Below are positions 49,288-57,420 of a DNA stretch of 64,000 nt, one piece after another (the stretch's first letter is position 1; each line of letters begins with the position of its first letter). The stretch is from assembly GCA_018223415.1 (NCBI GenBank), contig JAGTTQ010000001.1, positions 1,192,365-1,256,364 on the forward strand. The letters are read 5' to 3'. The DNA is from Eubacteriaceae bacterium Marseille-Q4139 (lineage in GTDB: Bacteria; Bacillota; Clostridia; Lachnospirales; Lachnospiraceae). The position numbers and the translations under genes were made by a program. The notes beneath the pieces were generated by a model, which saw only the letters and a list, made by a program, of their open reading frames with translations, made no database searches and was not told the DNA's origin.

Positions 49288-50280
49288 TCATCCTTTTATA
49301 TATCTCTGATTCCTGCTGTTCGGTTTATCAGGTATCGTCATCCTGACAAGGTTCAGTTCCACCGCAGGATGAAGGTAATTTCTGCGGAAGCCCTCTCTGG
49401 ATTTCAGCCCGAGCTTTTCCATCAGCGCCCTGCTCGTATAGGGGATTTCGTATTCCATGACGGCAAGCAGCTTTTTCACGTATTCGGAAAGCTGTTCATT
49501 TTCTTCGCTGATCTGAACAGAAATATCGCCCAGGATCCTGTCAATCTGTTCCAGCATAAACGCAATAAAAGCCGTGGATTCTCCGGCTGCATGGCACCTG
49601 GCAATCGCTTCATAATATTCACTTTGGAATTTCTCAATCTGGCTTTCGATGGGAACATACTCAAAAACAGGCTTCCATTTGGACAAAAGCGCCGTATGCC
49701 ACAATCTCGCCATTCTCCCGTTGCCGACGGAAAACGGGTGGATGAACCCAAATTCATAGTGAAAAACACTGCCAAGAATCAAGGGATGCACCTCATTTCG
49801 CGCCTCCTTCATCCATCCAAACAGTTCTTCCATAAGCCGAGGAACCAACCGCGCCGGCGGCGCCATAAAGATGCACTGCCCGCCGTTAAAGACGCCTTCT
49901 TCCCCCCGGCGGAATTCCCCGGACTCCTCCACCAGGTACTTCGTCATAATTCCATGAAACTGCTTCAGACACCGGATACTGTATGGGTCGATTTCCGAAA
50001 TCCGCTCATAAGCGGCATAGGCATTCTTCACTTCCTGTATTTCTCTCTGCTCTCCCAAAACTGCTTTCCCGTTTATTACATCACGAACCTGTCCCAAAGA
50101 GAGGGAGTTGGCTTCGATTTTTAAGGAAGAATGGATGGATTTGATTCTGTTATTCTTTCTGAGGTGCGGCCTTGCTTCCAGGTTATCAAAGGCTGTCATG
50201 CGGCCAATTTTTTCGGAAATTGACGATACAGATGACAGCATTTCATTCGTTATTGTAAAAGGCGGCCTGTACGCTTCCAT
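49288..50280 (-). CDS. Fic-domain protein (AMPylase type)
   Basis: The product is 330 aa from the ATG at 50278-50280 (GGAGGTG upstream). The Fic motif HPFSVGNGRMARLW is canonical, with the catalytic histidine, so nucleotidyl transfer to protein hydroxyls is predicted. An N-terminal inhibitory helix-like segment (SSLKIEANSLSLGQ) near residue 45 resembles the class II (S/T)xxxE(G/N) motif, but the last position is Ala. A C-terminal winged-helix-like region follows. No Doc-Phd or antitoxin gene is beside it, consistent with self-inhibition. Its targets are unknown. Confidence 0.9.
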   Translation of the reverse strand: MEAYRPPFTITNEMLSSVSSISEKIGRMTAFDNLEARPHLRKNNRIKSIHSSLKIEANSLSLGQVRDVINGKAVLGEQREIQEVKNAYAAYERISEIDPYSIRCLKQFHGIMTKYLVEESGEFRRGEEGVFNGGQCIFMAPPARLVPRLMEELFGWMKEARNEVHPLILGSVFHYEFGFIHPFSVGNGRMARLWHTALLSKWKPVFEYVPIESQIEKFQSEYYEAIARCHAAGESTAFIAFMLEQIDRILGDISVQISEENEQLSEYVKKLLAVMEYEIPYTSRALMEKLGLKSREGFRRNYLHPAVELNLVRMTIPDKPNSRNQRYIKG

Positions 50281-50380
50281 AAAAGGCACCTCCATATTCT
50301 TGCGTATTATCTTACGCATTTTCTTCCTTGATTATACAGAAGGCACAGAAAAAATTCAATGTCCATCCATACGTTTTCCA

Positions 50381-51301
50381 TCACCCTTCCATCACATGCA
50401 GATTCCGCAATTCCCCATCCCGAATCCGCTCCATCACCTCATAGGCATGGGGCTCCAGGTAATCCCAGTTCCCATCCGTAATCCCCTGGCGGCGCAGCTC
50501 TCCAATGATTCCGGCGCAGACCGCTTCGATGGCCTCTAAAGAAGCCGTCCAGGGCTCCGAAACCAGCCGCTCCATGGCGCAGACATGCTCCGAAAGAAGG
50601 GAAAGCTCTTTTCCCGCCCGGAAGGCCCATTTATAGTAGGGCATGTATTTTTTATTCAGCAGGAAAATCATAGAAAGCCCATGCTGCACGAATTCAAACA
50701 GCGCCATGGCCGCCGCGCCCATTTCCCCGCGCCGCCTGCACCGTTCAAAATTATACTGGCCGGACTGGGCCATCATTGCGGCCCGGGCGGCGATTTTCTT
50801 TAAGCGCACATCCTCGGGATACCCCTTTAAAAGTTCCTTTCGGATGGCCGTAAACTCGCCTGAATCATCCCGGAACACCCGGCCGTTTACGGCGCAGGCC
50901 AGGCTGTACTCCGGTGTCCCAAGCCACTCCATGAGGCTTTCCGGGAGACCGGGCCGCCCGGTGAACCGGCTGTAAAACTCCCCAGTCAGCATGACGCCGC
51001 GGCGGTTTCTTCCCCAAAGGCTCTGCTTCGCCCGCCTGACCCCAAGGAATTCCTCAGGAAGCTTCCCGTAAGCCCGGGACAGCTTAAATTCCAGCTCCCG
51101 TTCAAGCGCGTCGGGAATCCAAAGGCAGAATCCCGCCTCGAAATCATGATCCCTGGAGATTTCATCGTCGTACCCGAAACAGTCGGAACCCTCTCCTGCC
51201 ACGCCGGCTGCGATGACGCCGGCATATTCGGGAAACTGTCCCTCGATCATTCCGCGGCCGTATTCCTCATAAAACTTTTCCGAAAGTTCAAGACCTCTCA
51301 T
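50381..51301 (-). CDS. DUF4037 nucleotidyltransferase-like protein
   Basis: The product is 306 aa from the ATG at 51299-51301, which overlaps the stop of the TPR gene (ATGA). A GSDCFGYDDEISRDHDFEAG segment (about residues 38-57) resembles a nucleotidyltransferase active-site loop with several acidic residues. Other parts are rich in aromatic residues. The family has no known function. It is the last gene of the acyltransferase-LysR-TPR-DUF4037 operon. Confidence 0.82.
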   Translation of the reverse strand: MRGLELSEKFYEEYGRGMIEGQFPEYAGVIAAGVAGEGSDCFGYDDEISRDHDFEAGFCLWIPDALERELEFKLSRAYGKLPEEFLGVRRAKQSLWGRNRRGVMLTGEFYSRFTGRPGLPESLMEWLGTPEYSLACAVNGRVFRDDSGEFTAIRKELLKGYPEDVRLKKIAARAAMMAQSGQYNFERCRRRGEMGAAAMALFEFVQHGLSMIFLLNKKYMPYYKWAFRAGKELSLLSEHVCAMERLVSEPWTASLEAIEAVCAGIIGELRRQGITDGNWDYLEPHAYEVMERIRDGELRNLHVMEG

Positions 51302-52134
51302 CGCGCACCCTCTCCGTAAATCCGTTCCGCCTCCGAAAGAAGCTCCTGTTTCATCCGGAAATATCCGAAATGGTCGAAGGTCATGGCGCATTTCCGGCAG
51401 TTAAAGGCATAGTAGCTGTCATGGGGCACCTCCGGCGAATGGAAGCCCTCGGCCGCTAAAAGAAGGCAGCCTTCGATTTCTTCTTCGCGCCCCCACTTTT
51501 CATAAAGACAGGCCAGGTTCATCCATGTCACGGCAATTTCCAGAATACTTCCAGGCTTAAGCCCTTCCATGATATCCATGGCTTTTCCGTAATACGCCTC
51601 GGCCTTCGCAAAATCCCCCAGATCCTCATACGCTAACGCCATGTTGTTGAACAGGCCGCCAAACCGGTAATCCCCGGCGTCGAGGTTCTTTCCGTAGGCG
51701 CGGAATGCCTGCTCATAATAAGGCATGGCCTCCGCCGCCCGGCCAAAGGCCTTGAGGGTCGTCGCCGCGTTGAGATACGTCGTCCCGCCGCTGACTGTCT
51801 CGGAAAGCCGGTGCTCTCCAGCCAGGGAAAGTCCCTTTTTCACGGCCGAAAGCCCCTTCTCCTTCTCGCCGGTGTTCCGGTAAAAGCCCATCATTTCGTT
51901 TAAAATAGTAATCTGCCCGGCCCAGTCGCCCGTATCTTCAAACCGCGAAAGCCATGTTTCCAGATACGCGGCCGCCGCGTCCTTATCATCCCGCGCCAGA
52001 AGGCGGTCAAATTCCTCGATAATCCCATGGATGGAGGTGTTTTGAAGCGGCTCATGCCCATGGCTGCCGCTTTTCTTTCCCTGGCTCTCCGCCGGGCATG
52101 CGCCTTCCTTCCAGTCTTCTTTTTCCAGTATCAT
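51298..52134 (-). CDS. tetratricopeptide-repeat protein
   Basis: The product is 278 aa. At least four TPR units are seen at about residues 75-230, for example AEAMPYYEQAFRAYGKNLDA and NMALAYEDLGDFAKAEAYYG. The N-terminal 35 residues are polar and probably disordered. No enzyme domain is present, so it is a protein-binding scaffold. It overlaps LysR (4 bp) and DUF4037 (4 bp), so the three are translationally coupled. Confidence 0.88.
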   Translation of the reverse strand: MILEKEDWKEGACPAESQGKKSGSHGHEPLQNTSIHGIIEEFDRLLARDDKDAAAAYLETWLSRFEDTGDWAGQITILNEMMGFYRNTGEKEKGLSAVKKGLSLAGEHRLSETVSGGTTYLNAATTLKAFGRAAEAMPYYEQAFRAYGKNLDAGDYRFGGLFNNMALAYEDLGDFAKAEAYYGKAMDIMEGLKPGSILEIAVTWMNLACLYEKWGREEEIEGCLLLAAEGFHSPEVPHDSYYAFNCRKCAMTFDHFGYFRMKQELLSEAERIYGEGAR

Positions 52135-53000
52135 GAAACCTTCCCTTCTATCATCTGAAGGAACAGCCGCGCCGCCTGGCTTAAATTCCTGTTCCTGTTT
52201 GCAATGTAGTAAAACGGCCGCACGTATTCCCTGGCGAACCGGTGCATGCGGATCCCGTCCCCCGCGCCGGCCAAAAGCGACGACGCAATGGTAATCCCCA
52301 TGTCGTTGCGGATTGCCTCCTTGACGGCATAGTTGCTGCCGAGCACTGTCAGCGTCCTCGGCGTAATCCGGTTGGAGGTCAGATAGAGATCCAGATATTC
52401 CCTGGTTCCCGAGCCTTCTTCCCTGGCGATCCAGTCCTCCTCCGTCAGCATGTCCGGCTCGATGAACTCGGTGTCCGCCAGCGGATGGCTCGCCGAGGTC
52501 AAAAGCACCAGCGAATCTTCCATGAAATAGCCCTCTTCAAATTCATCGCTCTGGTGGATGCCCTCCACGAAGCCAAGCTCCACCTGTTCTTCCCGCACCA
52601 TGCGGCGGATCTCCATGGTATTCTCCACCGTAAGCTCTAACTGCACGCCGGGGTACGTCTCTCTAAACTTCCCCATCAGCCCAGGAAGCACGCACTCGCC
52701 GATGGTGAGCGTCCCGCCGATATGGAGCTTTCCCGAAACCTGGCCCGTGCCGCCGCGGATTTCCCTGGCCGTCTCATCGAGGATTTTTAAGATTTCCTGG
52801 GCACTCCGGTACACCCGCATGCCTGCGTCCGTGATCTGGAGCCGCTTTGCGCTCCTTTCGACGAGGCAGACGCCGAAATAATTTTCCAGCCGGTGAATAT
52901 GGGCGCTGACGCCCGGCTGCGACAGGCCGACGGCCTCCCCGGCGCGGGTAAAGTTTTTATACCGCACGACGGCGGCAAAGGTTTTTAATTCTTCCAGCAT
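52131..53000 (-). CDS. LysR-family transcriptional regulator
   Basis: The product is 289 aa from the ATG at 52998-53000 (GGGAG upstream). The N-terminal helix-turn-helix is AVVRYKNFTRAGEAVGLSQP, with GVSAHIHRLENYFGVCLVER. A periplasmic-binding-like sensor domain (about 88-289) follows. LysR proteins are usually divergent from their targets; here the gene is in the middle of an operon with an acyltransferase upstream. The ligand is unknown. Confidence 0.93.
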   Translation of the reverse strand: MLEELKTFAAVVRYKNFTRAGEAVGLSQPGVSAHIHRLENYFGVCLVERSAKRLQITDAGMRVYRSAQEILKILDETAREIRGGTGQVSGKLHIGGTLTIGECVLPGLMGKFRETYPGVQLELTVENTMEIRRMVREEQVELGFVEGIHQSDEFEEGYFMEDSLVLLTSASHPLADTEFIEPDMLTEEDWIAREEGSGTREYLDLYLTSNRITPRTLTVLGSNYAVKEAIRNDMGITIASSLLAGAGDGIRMHRFAREYVRPFYYIANRNRNLSQAARLFLQMIEGKVS

Positions 53001-53016
53001 ATTTTTCTCCCATTCC

Positions 53017-54081
53017 TCATTGAATACTCCTGCCGCCGGAAAGCAGCCGCCAGAGCCGCGGGAAATATTTCCCAAGGATAAGCGCCGATACATAGGCCGC
53101 CAAAAGCACAACCCCCGGAAGCAGGAAGTAAATGCCGAGGGCCGCCGCGCAGCGCACCGTCTCCTGCCCGAACATCCGGGCAAAGACCATGCCGGCGCCT
53201 TTATTCACAAACCGGACGATGATGTAATGCACGGCATAGAGATACAGGCTTAATTTCATCCAGGGACGCGCCGCAAAAAGCCGCTTTTCCGGAAGCAGAA
53301 GCCACAATGACACCGGCACGAAAAACCGGTAAAGCACCGTCCACAAAACGTCTGCCCCCGGCTTTCTCATCATGGCAAAGCAGGCCGCTGCAATGAGAAA
53401 GCCCACGCCCCCAAAAAGCGCCCGCCTCCTGTTCCATGCCGCTTCCACCGCGGCTTTTCCATGCACTGCCGCCCATGCCGCCGCGGAATAGTAAAACAGT
53501 GCATCCGTGTTGGGGTGCTGTGTGTCCCAGTGGAAGTGAACGGCGGCGGCCAAAAAGGCGAGCCAGAAAAGGCCGGCGAGCTTATTTTTTACCAGCAGAT
53601 AGATGACCGGCGACAAAATAATCAGGATGATAAGCTGGTACAGATACCAGAATACCGGTGCGTAGCTGTAATGAAGGATGGCGTCCAGATATTCCGAAAA
53701 CCCCAGGGGAACCGGCGGTTTTCCGACGATGGCATGGATGGACGGAAGTCTGGAAGCCGCCGCGTAGCCAAAGTAGTAGATGGAATTCCAGGCGATGTAT
53801 GGGATGAGGACGCTGTGAACCCGTTCCTTCCATTTTTTCAGAAGCTTTTCCGGCCGGTATGTCCGAAAGAACAGATAAGAGGACAGCAGAAAGAAGCCCG
53901 GCACAGCCGTCTGCCCCACGGCCACCGAGACGATGGTTTCGATTCTGTCTGCCGTCTCCCAGAGCGCCCCCGCCTGCCCGGCGGAAAACAGCTCAATGTT
54001 GTAGGCATGAACCCAGATCACAAAAAGGCTGAACAGGAACATCATCCAGGAAATTTTGTTTCGGAAGTTTTCTTCTCTCAT
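53017..54081 (-). CDS. acyltransferase-3 family membrane protein
   Basis: The product is 354 aa from the ATG at 54079-54081. About ten transmembrane helices are predicted. The N-terminal region NKISWMMFLFSLFVIWVHAY has the conserved histidine of the acyltransferase-3 family, and FFLLSSYLFFRTYRPEKLLK follows. These enzymes O-acetylate or acylate extracellular polysaccharides or small molecules. It is the first gene of its operon, 16 bp before lysR. The 5' region carries the tandem palindrome repeats. Confidence 0.9.
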   Translation of the reverse strand: MREENFRNKISWMMFLFSLFVIWVHAYNIELFSAGQAGALWETADRIETIVSVAVGQTAVPGFFLLSSYLFFRTYRPEKLLKKWKERVHSVLIPYIAWNSIYYFGYAAASRLPSIHAIVGKPPVPLGFSEYLDAILHYSYAPVFWYLYQLIILIILSPVIYLLVKNKLAGLFWLAFLAAAVHFHWDTQHPNTDALFYYSAAAWAAVHGKAAVEAAWNRRRALFGGVGFLIAAACFAMMRKPGADVLWTVLYRFFVPVSLWLLLPEKRLFAARPWMKLSLYLYAVHYIIVRFVNKGAGMVFARMFGQETVRCAAALGIYFLLPGVVLLAAYVSALILGKYFPRLWRLLSGGRSIQ

Positions 54082-54129
54082 ATGCCGGCCTGCTCCATGC
54101 GTTAAAATTCTTGCAATTATTCTGCCATG

Positions 54130-54240
54130 TCCGCTCCGCGGCCATGGTAGCCTCCGGCGGAATTTAGCGCCCGGCTTTCCGCGGTAGACGCGGAAACCGG
54201 CATGCGCAGGTAGAATGTTCACGTTGTGAACATTCTACCA
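54130..54240. repeat. tandem palindromic repeat, unit 1
   Basis: Unit 1 holds an internal stem CCGG-C-TTTCCGCG (54171-54183) with CGCGGAAACCGG (54189-54200), loop GTAGA. It also has a 31-bp palindrome at 54209-54239: arms GGTAGAATGTTCAC and GTGAACATTCTACC around GTT. A GC-rich lead CTCCGCGGCCATGG opens it. Confidence 0.9.
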
Positions 54241-54242
54241 CG

Positions 54243-54352
54243 TCCGCTCCGCGGCCATGGGGCCTCCGGCGGAATTTAGCGCCCGGCTTTCTGCGGCGGG
54301 CGCAGAAACCGGTATGCGCAGGTAGAATGTTCACGTTGTGAACATTCTACCA
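54243..54352. repeat. tandem palindromic repeat, unit 2
   Basis: Unit 2 is nearly identical to unit 1 with a period of 113 bp. The 31-bp palindrome (54321-54351) is unchanged. The internal stem has TTTCTGCG (54288-54295) with CGCAGAAA (54301-54308), so a C-G pair of unit 1 became T-A, with both sides changed together. The loop is GCGGG. Confidence 0.9.
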
Positions 54353-54416
54353 TAAATCCCCCGCCATTTCCAGTGAAGGTGAAAGGTTTGGGAGAGCTGC
54401 CAGTTTTTTCCGCCTC

Positions 54417-54445
54417 TTGACATTCGTTTCCCGGAGTGATAAGCT
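54417..54445 (+). promoter_or_regulatory. sigma-A promoter of sdpR-sdpI
   Basis: TTGACA (54417-54422), 17 bp, TAAGCT (54440-54445). The sdpR start codon is 62 bp downstream. Confidence 0.75.
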
Positions 54446-54455
54446 TAACTTAATC

Positions 54456-54475
54456 ATTTAGAAATTTATCTAAAT
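54456..54475 (+). promoter_or_regulatory. probable SdpR operator
   Basis: A perfect inverted repeat, ATTTAGA (54456-54462), 6 bp, TCTAAAT (54469-54475), lies just past the -10 where an ArsR-type repressor would block transcription. It fits autoregulation of sdpR-sdpI. Confidence 0.6.
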
Positions 54476-54507
54476 ATTGCCATTTCCGCAAAAGGTGAGG
54501 TGATTTC

Positions 54508-54768
54508 ATGGCGTTTGCCGATACGTTTAAGGCCCTGTCCGACCCGACGCGGCGGGAAATTTTGAACCTTCTCAAGAAAAAGCCCATGTACGCCGGAGAG
54601 ATCGCCGAGTGCTTTCCGATGACCGGGGCCACCGTCTCCCATCATCTGAACCTTTTAAAGCAGGCGGGCCTGATTGATGAAGAAAAAAAGGGAAAATACA
54701 TCCAATATTCCCTGAACACGTCTGTCATTGACGACATCATCCAGTGGATGATGGAGCTGAAAAACTGA
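54508..54768 (+). CDS. sdpR: ArsR-family repressor, SdpR type
   Basis: The product is 86 aa, a winged helix: FKALSDPTRREILNLLKKKP, then GATVSHHLNLLKQAGLIDEE. The metal-binding CxC of ArsR is absent, as in SdpR. SdpR-type repressors are often released when a partner SdpI membrane protein sequesters them. The gene is 13 bp upstream of sdpI, with a promoter and operator in front. Confidence 0.9.
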   Translation: MAFADTFKALSDPTRREILNLLKKKPMYAGEIAECFPMTGATVSHHLNLLKQAGLIDEEKKGKYIQYSLNTSVIDDIIQWMMELKN

Positions 54769-54781
54769 AGGAGGCGTCCTT

Positions 54782-55435
54782 ATGAGCGTAAAAACAAGAA
54801 GAATCTGCTGTATCGCCATTACGGTTCTTACTTTTCTGTTCCTGGCGGCGTCTTACCCGTTTCTGCCGGAACAAATCCCGACCCACTGGGGCATAGACGG
54901 CCCCGATGAATACAATCCCAAAGCCTATGTGTGGTTTTTCGGCGGCATGGCCGTCCTGTTCAATCTCCTGTTTGAGGTCGTGCCGAAAATCGATCCTAAA
55001 TATCAGAATTACATGAAATTTATAAAAGAATATAATATTTTCTGCGTATTCATGAATTTTTTCATGTTCGCATGCATCGCCGCCATGGTAATCCAGTGCC
55101 TCCGCCCCGGCTCCTTTGACATGTCCCAGTTTGCCTGTGTCATGGCCGGACTCACCCTGCTTGTGACCGGCAACATCCTGCCGAAGTTCAAGCCGAATTT
55201 TTCCTCCGGCATCAAGACGCCATGGGCGCTGGCTGACGAGGAAAACTGGCGGAAGACCCACCGGCTCGGCGGGAAAATCACGTTTTTTTCCGGCCTTTTG
55301 TGGCTGTTTGGGGCATTCTTCATTTCTGATAAAAAGCTTGTGTTTACGGCCGGAATTTTATCAGTGGCAGCCATCGTTATTGTGCCGTATGTGATGTCCT
55401 ATGTCTGGTGGCGGCGCGGGAGGGAGAATCCGTAA
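54782..55435 (+). CDS. sdpI: SdpI-family membrane protein
   Basis: The product is 217 aa with six predicted transmembrane helices. The N-terminal DUF1648-like part (LPEQIPTHWGIDGPDEYNPK) and the C-terminal SdpI part (GIKTPWALADEENWRKTHRL, GGKITFFSGLLWLFG) are both present. In Bacillus subtilis SdpI gives immunity to the SDP cannibalism toxin and senses it. No SdpC-like toxin is in this window. It is followed without a gap by the YwaF-like gene. Confidence 0.9.
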   Translation: MSVKTRRICCIAITVLTFLFLAASYPFLPEQIPTHWGIDGPDEYNPKAYVWFFGGMAVLFNLLFEVVPKIDPKYQNYMKFIKEYNIFCVFMNFFMFACIAAMVIQCLRPGSFDMSQFACVMAGLTLLVTGNILPKFKPNFSSGIKTPWALADEENWRKTHRLGGKITFFSGLLWLFGAFFISDKKLVFTAGILSVAAIVIVPYVMSYVWWRRGRENP

Positions 55436-56227
55436 ATGAAGGTAATTTCTGTTCTGAAAGACGTCCTCTCCCTAACGGCATGGGAGATGGAAACACCGAA
55501 GCCATATTCTGCTTTTCATCTGGCGCTCTGCGCCGCCGGGATTCCCCTGGCTGTGCTGGCGGCGCGGCGGCTGGCAAAAAAACGCGGGGCGGCCCCGAAG
55601 GCCGTCCTGTTTTCCTGCGGCCTTTTTCTCCTCTTCCTTGAGCTTTACAAGCAGGCCTTCCTTTTCTTTATCGAATTTGACGGCCATTTCAACTGGTGGT
55701 ACTTTCCGTTCCAGCTTTGCAGCATTCCCATGTACCTCTGCCTGCTTTATCCACAAAGCGGAAAATATTCTGCTGTTTTTTCCACATTCATTCAGGATTT
55801 CGGCCTTCTCGGCGGCATCATGGCCTTAGCCGTGCCGGCCGGGCTCATGCATCCTTACTGGACCATGACGCTCCATGGCTTTCTCTGGCACTTTCTCTTA
55901 ATTTTCCTTGGGCTTTACTGCGGTATGTCCGGGCTTTCCAGCCATTCCCTGCGGGGTTATGCCGAAACGCTCCCGATCTTTTTCCTCTGCTGCATCGCCG
56001 CGCTTGCCGTCAACACGGCCGCCGGCCCATCTTCCGGCGCCGATATGTTCTACATATCCCCGTTTCACCCGTCTTCCCAGCCGGTTTTCCACAAAATCTC
56101 CATGGAATTGGGGATTTTTCCCGGAATTCTTCTCTACATCGCCGCCATGGCGGCCGGCGCCTTTCTCGTCCACTGCATCATGGGTATGCTTTCTGCCCGC
56201 ATTTTTAAATCGTACCAAAAATCGTAA
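55436..56227 (+). CDS. YwaF/TMEM164-like integral membrane protein
   Basis: The product is 263 aa with about seven transmembrane helices. The segment FNWWYFPFQLCSIPMYLCLL carries the family pattern. Its ATG directly follows the sdpI stop codon (TAAATG), so it is probably in the sdpRI operon. Function is unknown; related proteins in eukaryotes act on phospholipid acyl chains, which is only a hint here. Confidence 0.72.
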   Translation: MKVISVLKDVLSLTAWEMETPKPYSAFHLALCAAGIPLAVLAARRLAKKRGAAPKAVLFSCGLFLLFLELYKQAFLFFIEFDGHFNWWYFPFQLCSIPMYLCLLYPQSGKYSAVFSTFIQDFGLLGGIMALAVPAGLMHPYWTMTLHGFLWHFLLIFLGLYCGMSGLSSHSLRGYAETLPIFFLCCIAALAVNTAAGPSSGADMFYISPFHPSSQPVFHKISMELGIFPGILLYIAAMAAGAFLVHCIMGMLSARIFKSYQKS

Positions 56228-56238
56228 GACTATTTTCC

Positions 56239-56267
56239 TTTACCCCCGTTTTTCCAGTTGCTATACT
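56239..56267 (+). promoter_or_regulatory. sigma-A promoter of the luxE-luxC pair, extended -10
   Basis: TTTACC (56239-56244), 17 bp, TATACT (56262-56267) preceded by TGC. The luxE-like start is 34 bp downstream. Confidence 0.65.
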
Positions 56268-56301
56268 TAAGAAAAGGGAAAAGAAACGGCAGGTGAAGCG
56301 C

Positions 56302-57420
56302 ATGAACAAGTCCTACACAAGACGGCTGTTTTCCTGGCGCGGAGAACTCTACGATGCCGCAGGGTCGGAACGCCTGTTCCAAAGGGCTGTCCAGGAAAAT
56401 ACGGAATTCCATTTCAGGCACAATGCGGCCTACCGCAGGATTTCCATGCGGTTTTCTATGGGATCGGAGCCGGTTCCGATTCCCGCCGCTTTCTTAAAAG
56501 AACATCCCCTCTGGACACTTAAGCCGCAAAAGCTCCCATTTCGCGTTACCTCCTCGGGAACCGGCGGGAAAAAGACGAATCTCGGCTTCTGCTTTTCCGA
56601 TGCGGTGCGCGGGGCAAGAATGACCCATGCCATCGTAAAATATCACAAAATCCTCTCGCCGCGGCCGGCTGTCTGCCTGATGATGAGCTTTGCGCCGCGG
56701 CCGAACGATCCTGTCATGATCGCAAAGACGCAGACGGTTACTTCGTTCTTTGCGCCGCCCGTCCGGCGGGTATATGCGTTAAAGGCCGGCGGCCATGGAC
56801 GGCCTCTCATCAACCGGGACGGGCTTTTGAGGGCACTGCGGTTCGCCATGGCTCTCCGTCTCCCTGTGCGGATCATCGGGTTTCCTTTCTATACGTATTT
56901 CTTCCTATTGTATTTGAAAAAACATGGACTGCGCTTTGCGCTCCCCGGCGGCTCCATGGTTCTTCTCGGCGGCGGCTGGAAGGGCTTTCACGGCGACGCG
57001 CCGAAGCGGGAGCAGCTTCTGGAGCTAATTCAGGACAGGCTCGGAATCCCGCCGGATCAGTACAGGGAATTTTTCGGTGCGGCCGAGCATTCATCCCTCT
57101 ACTGTGCCTGCAAAAACGGGCATTTCCATGTTCCCGTGTACAGCCGGGCGGCCGTCCTGGATGTGAACACCTTAAAGCCCCTGCCTTACGGAAAGCCGGG
57201 GCTTTTAAACCTGATTTCCCCATTGGCAAAGGGAATGCCCTTAACGAGTATCCTGACCGGCGACCTGGCTGTGATGCATGAGGGAAAGGAATGCGGCTGC
57301 GGGATTTCGGCCCCTTATTTTACGCTTTTGGGGCGGGCCGAGGCGGGAACGGAAAAGACATGCGCGGCCGATGCCGCCATACTTTTACAGGGAGGACTTG
57401 GATATGGGACGAAGCCTTGA
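56302..57420 (+). CDS. LuxE-family acyl-protein synthetase
   Basis: The product is 372 aa from the ATG at 56302 (AGGTGA upstream). The ATP-binding loop of acyl-adenylating enzymes is seen as VTSSGTGGKKT (about residues 85-95). LuxE-like segments follow: VLLGGGWKGFHGDAPKREQL, FFGAAEHSSLYCAC and LTGDLAVMHEG. LuxE activates a fatty acid as acyl-AMP and transfers it to itself and then to LuxC. It overlaps luxC by 17 bp, so the two work together. The substrate could be a fatty acid or another carboxylate. Confidence 0.85.
   Translation: MNKSYTRRLFSWRGELYDAAGSERLFQRAVQENTEFHFRHNAAYRRISMRFSMGSEPVPIPAAFLKEHPLWTLKPQKLPFRVTSSGTGGKKTNLGFCFSDAVRGARMTHAIVKYHKILSPRPAVCLMMSFAPRPNDPVMIAKTQTVTSFFAPPVRRVYALKAGGHGRPLINRDGLLRALRFAMALRLPVRIIGFPFYTYFFLLYLKKHGLRFALPGGSMVLLGGGWKGFHGDAPKREQLLELIQDRLGIPPDQYREFFGAAEHSSLYCACKNGHFHVPVYSRAAVLDVNTLKPLPYGKPGLLNLISPLAKGMPLTSILTGDLAVMHEGKECGCGISAPYFTLLGRAEAGTEKTCAADAAILLQGGLGYGTKP

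Larger units (their letters stand above)
54082..54507. other. divergent intergenic region with tandem repeats and sdpR control sites
   Basis: The 426 bp between the acyltransferase gene (minus) and sdpR (plus) has no gene. It holds a degenerate repeat end (ATTCTGCCATG near 54120-54129), two full 110-bp repeat units (54130-54240 and 54243-54352), and the sdpR promoter and operator (54417-54475). No clear minus-strand promoter was found. Confidence 0.7.

Noticed and set aside
54209..54351. CRISPR array reading of the tandem palindromes
   Set aside because: There are only two units of about 110 bp, with the sequence between palindromes also repeated; there are no unique spacers and no cas genes.
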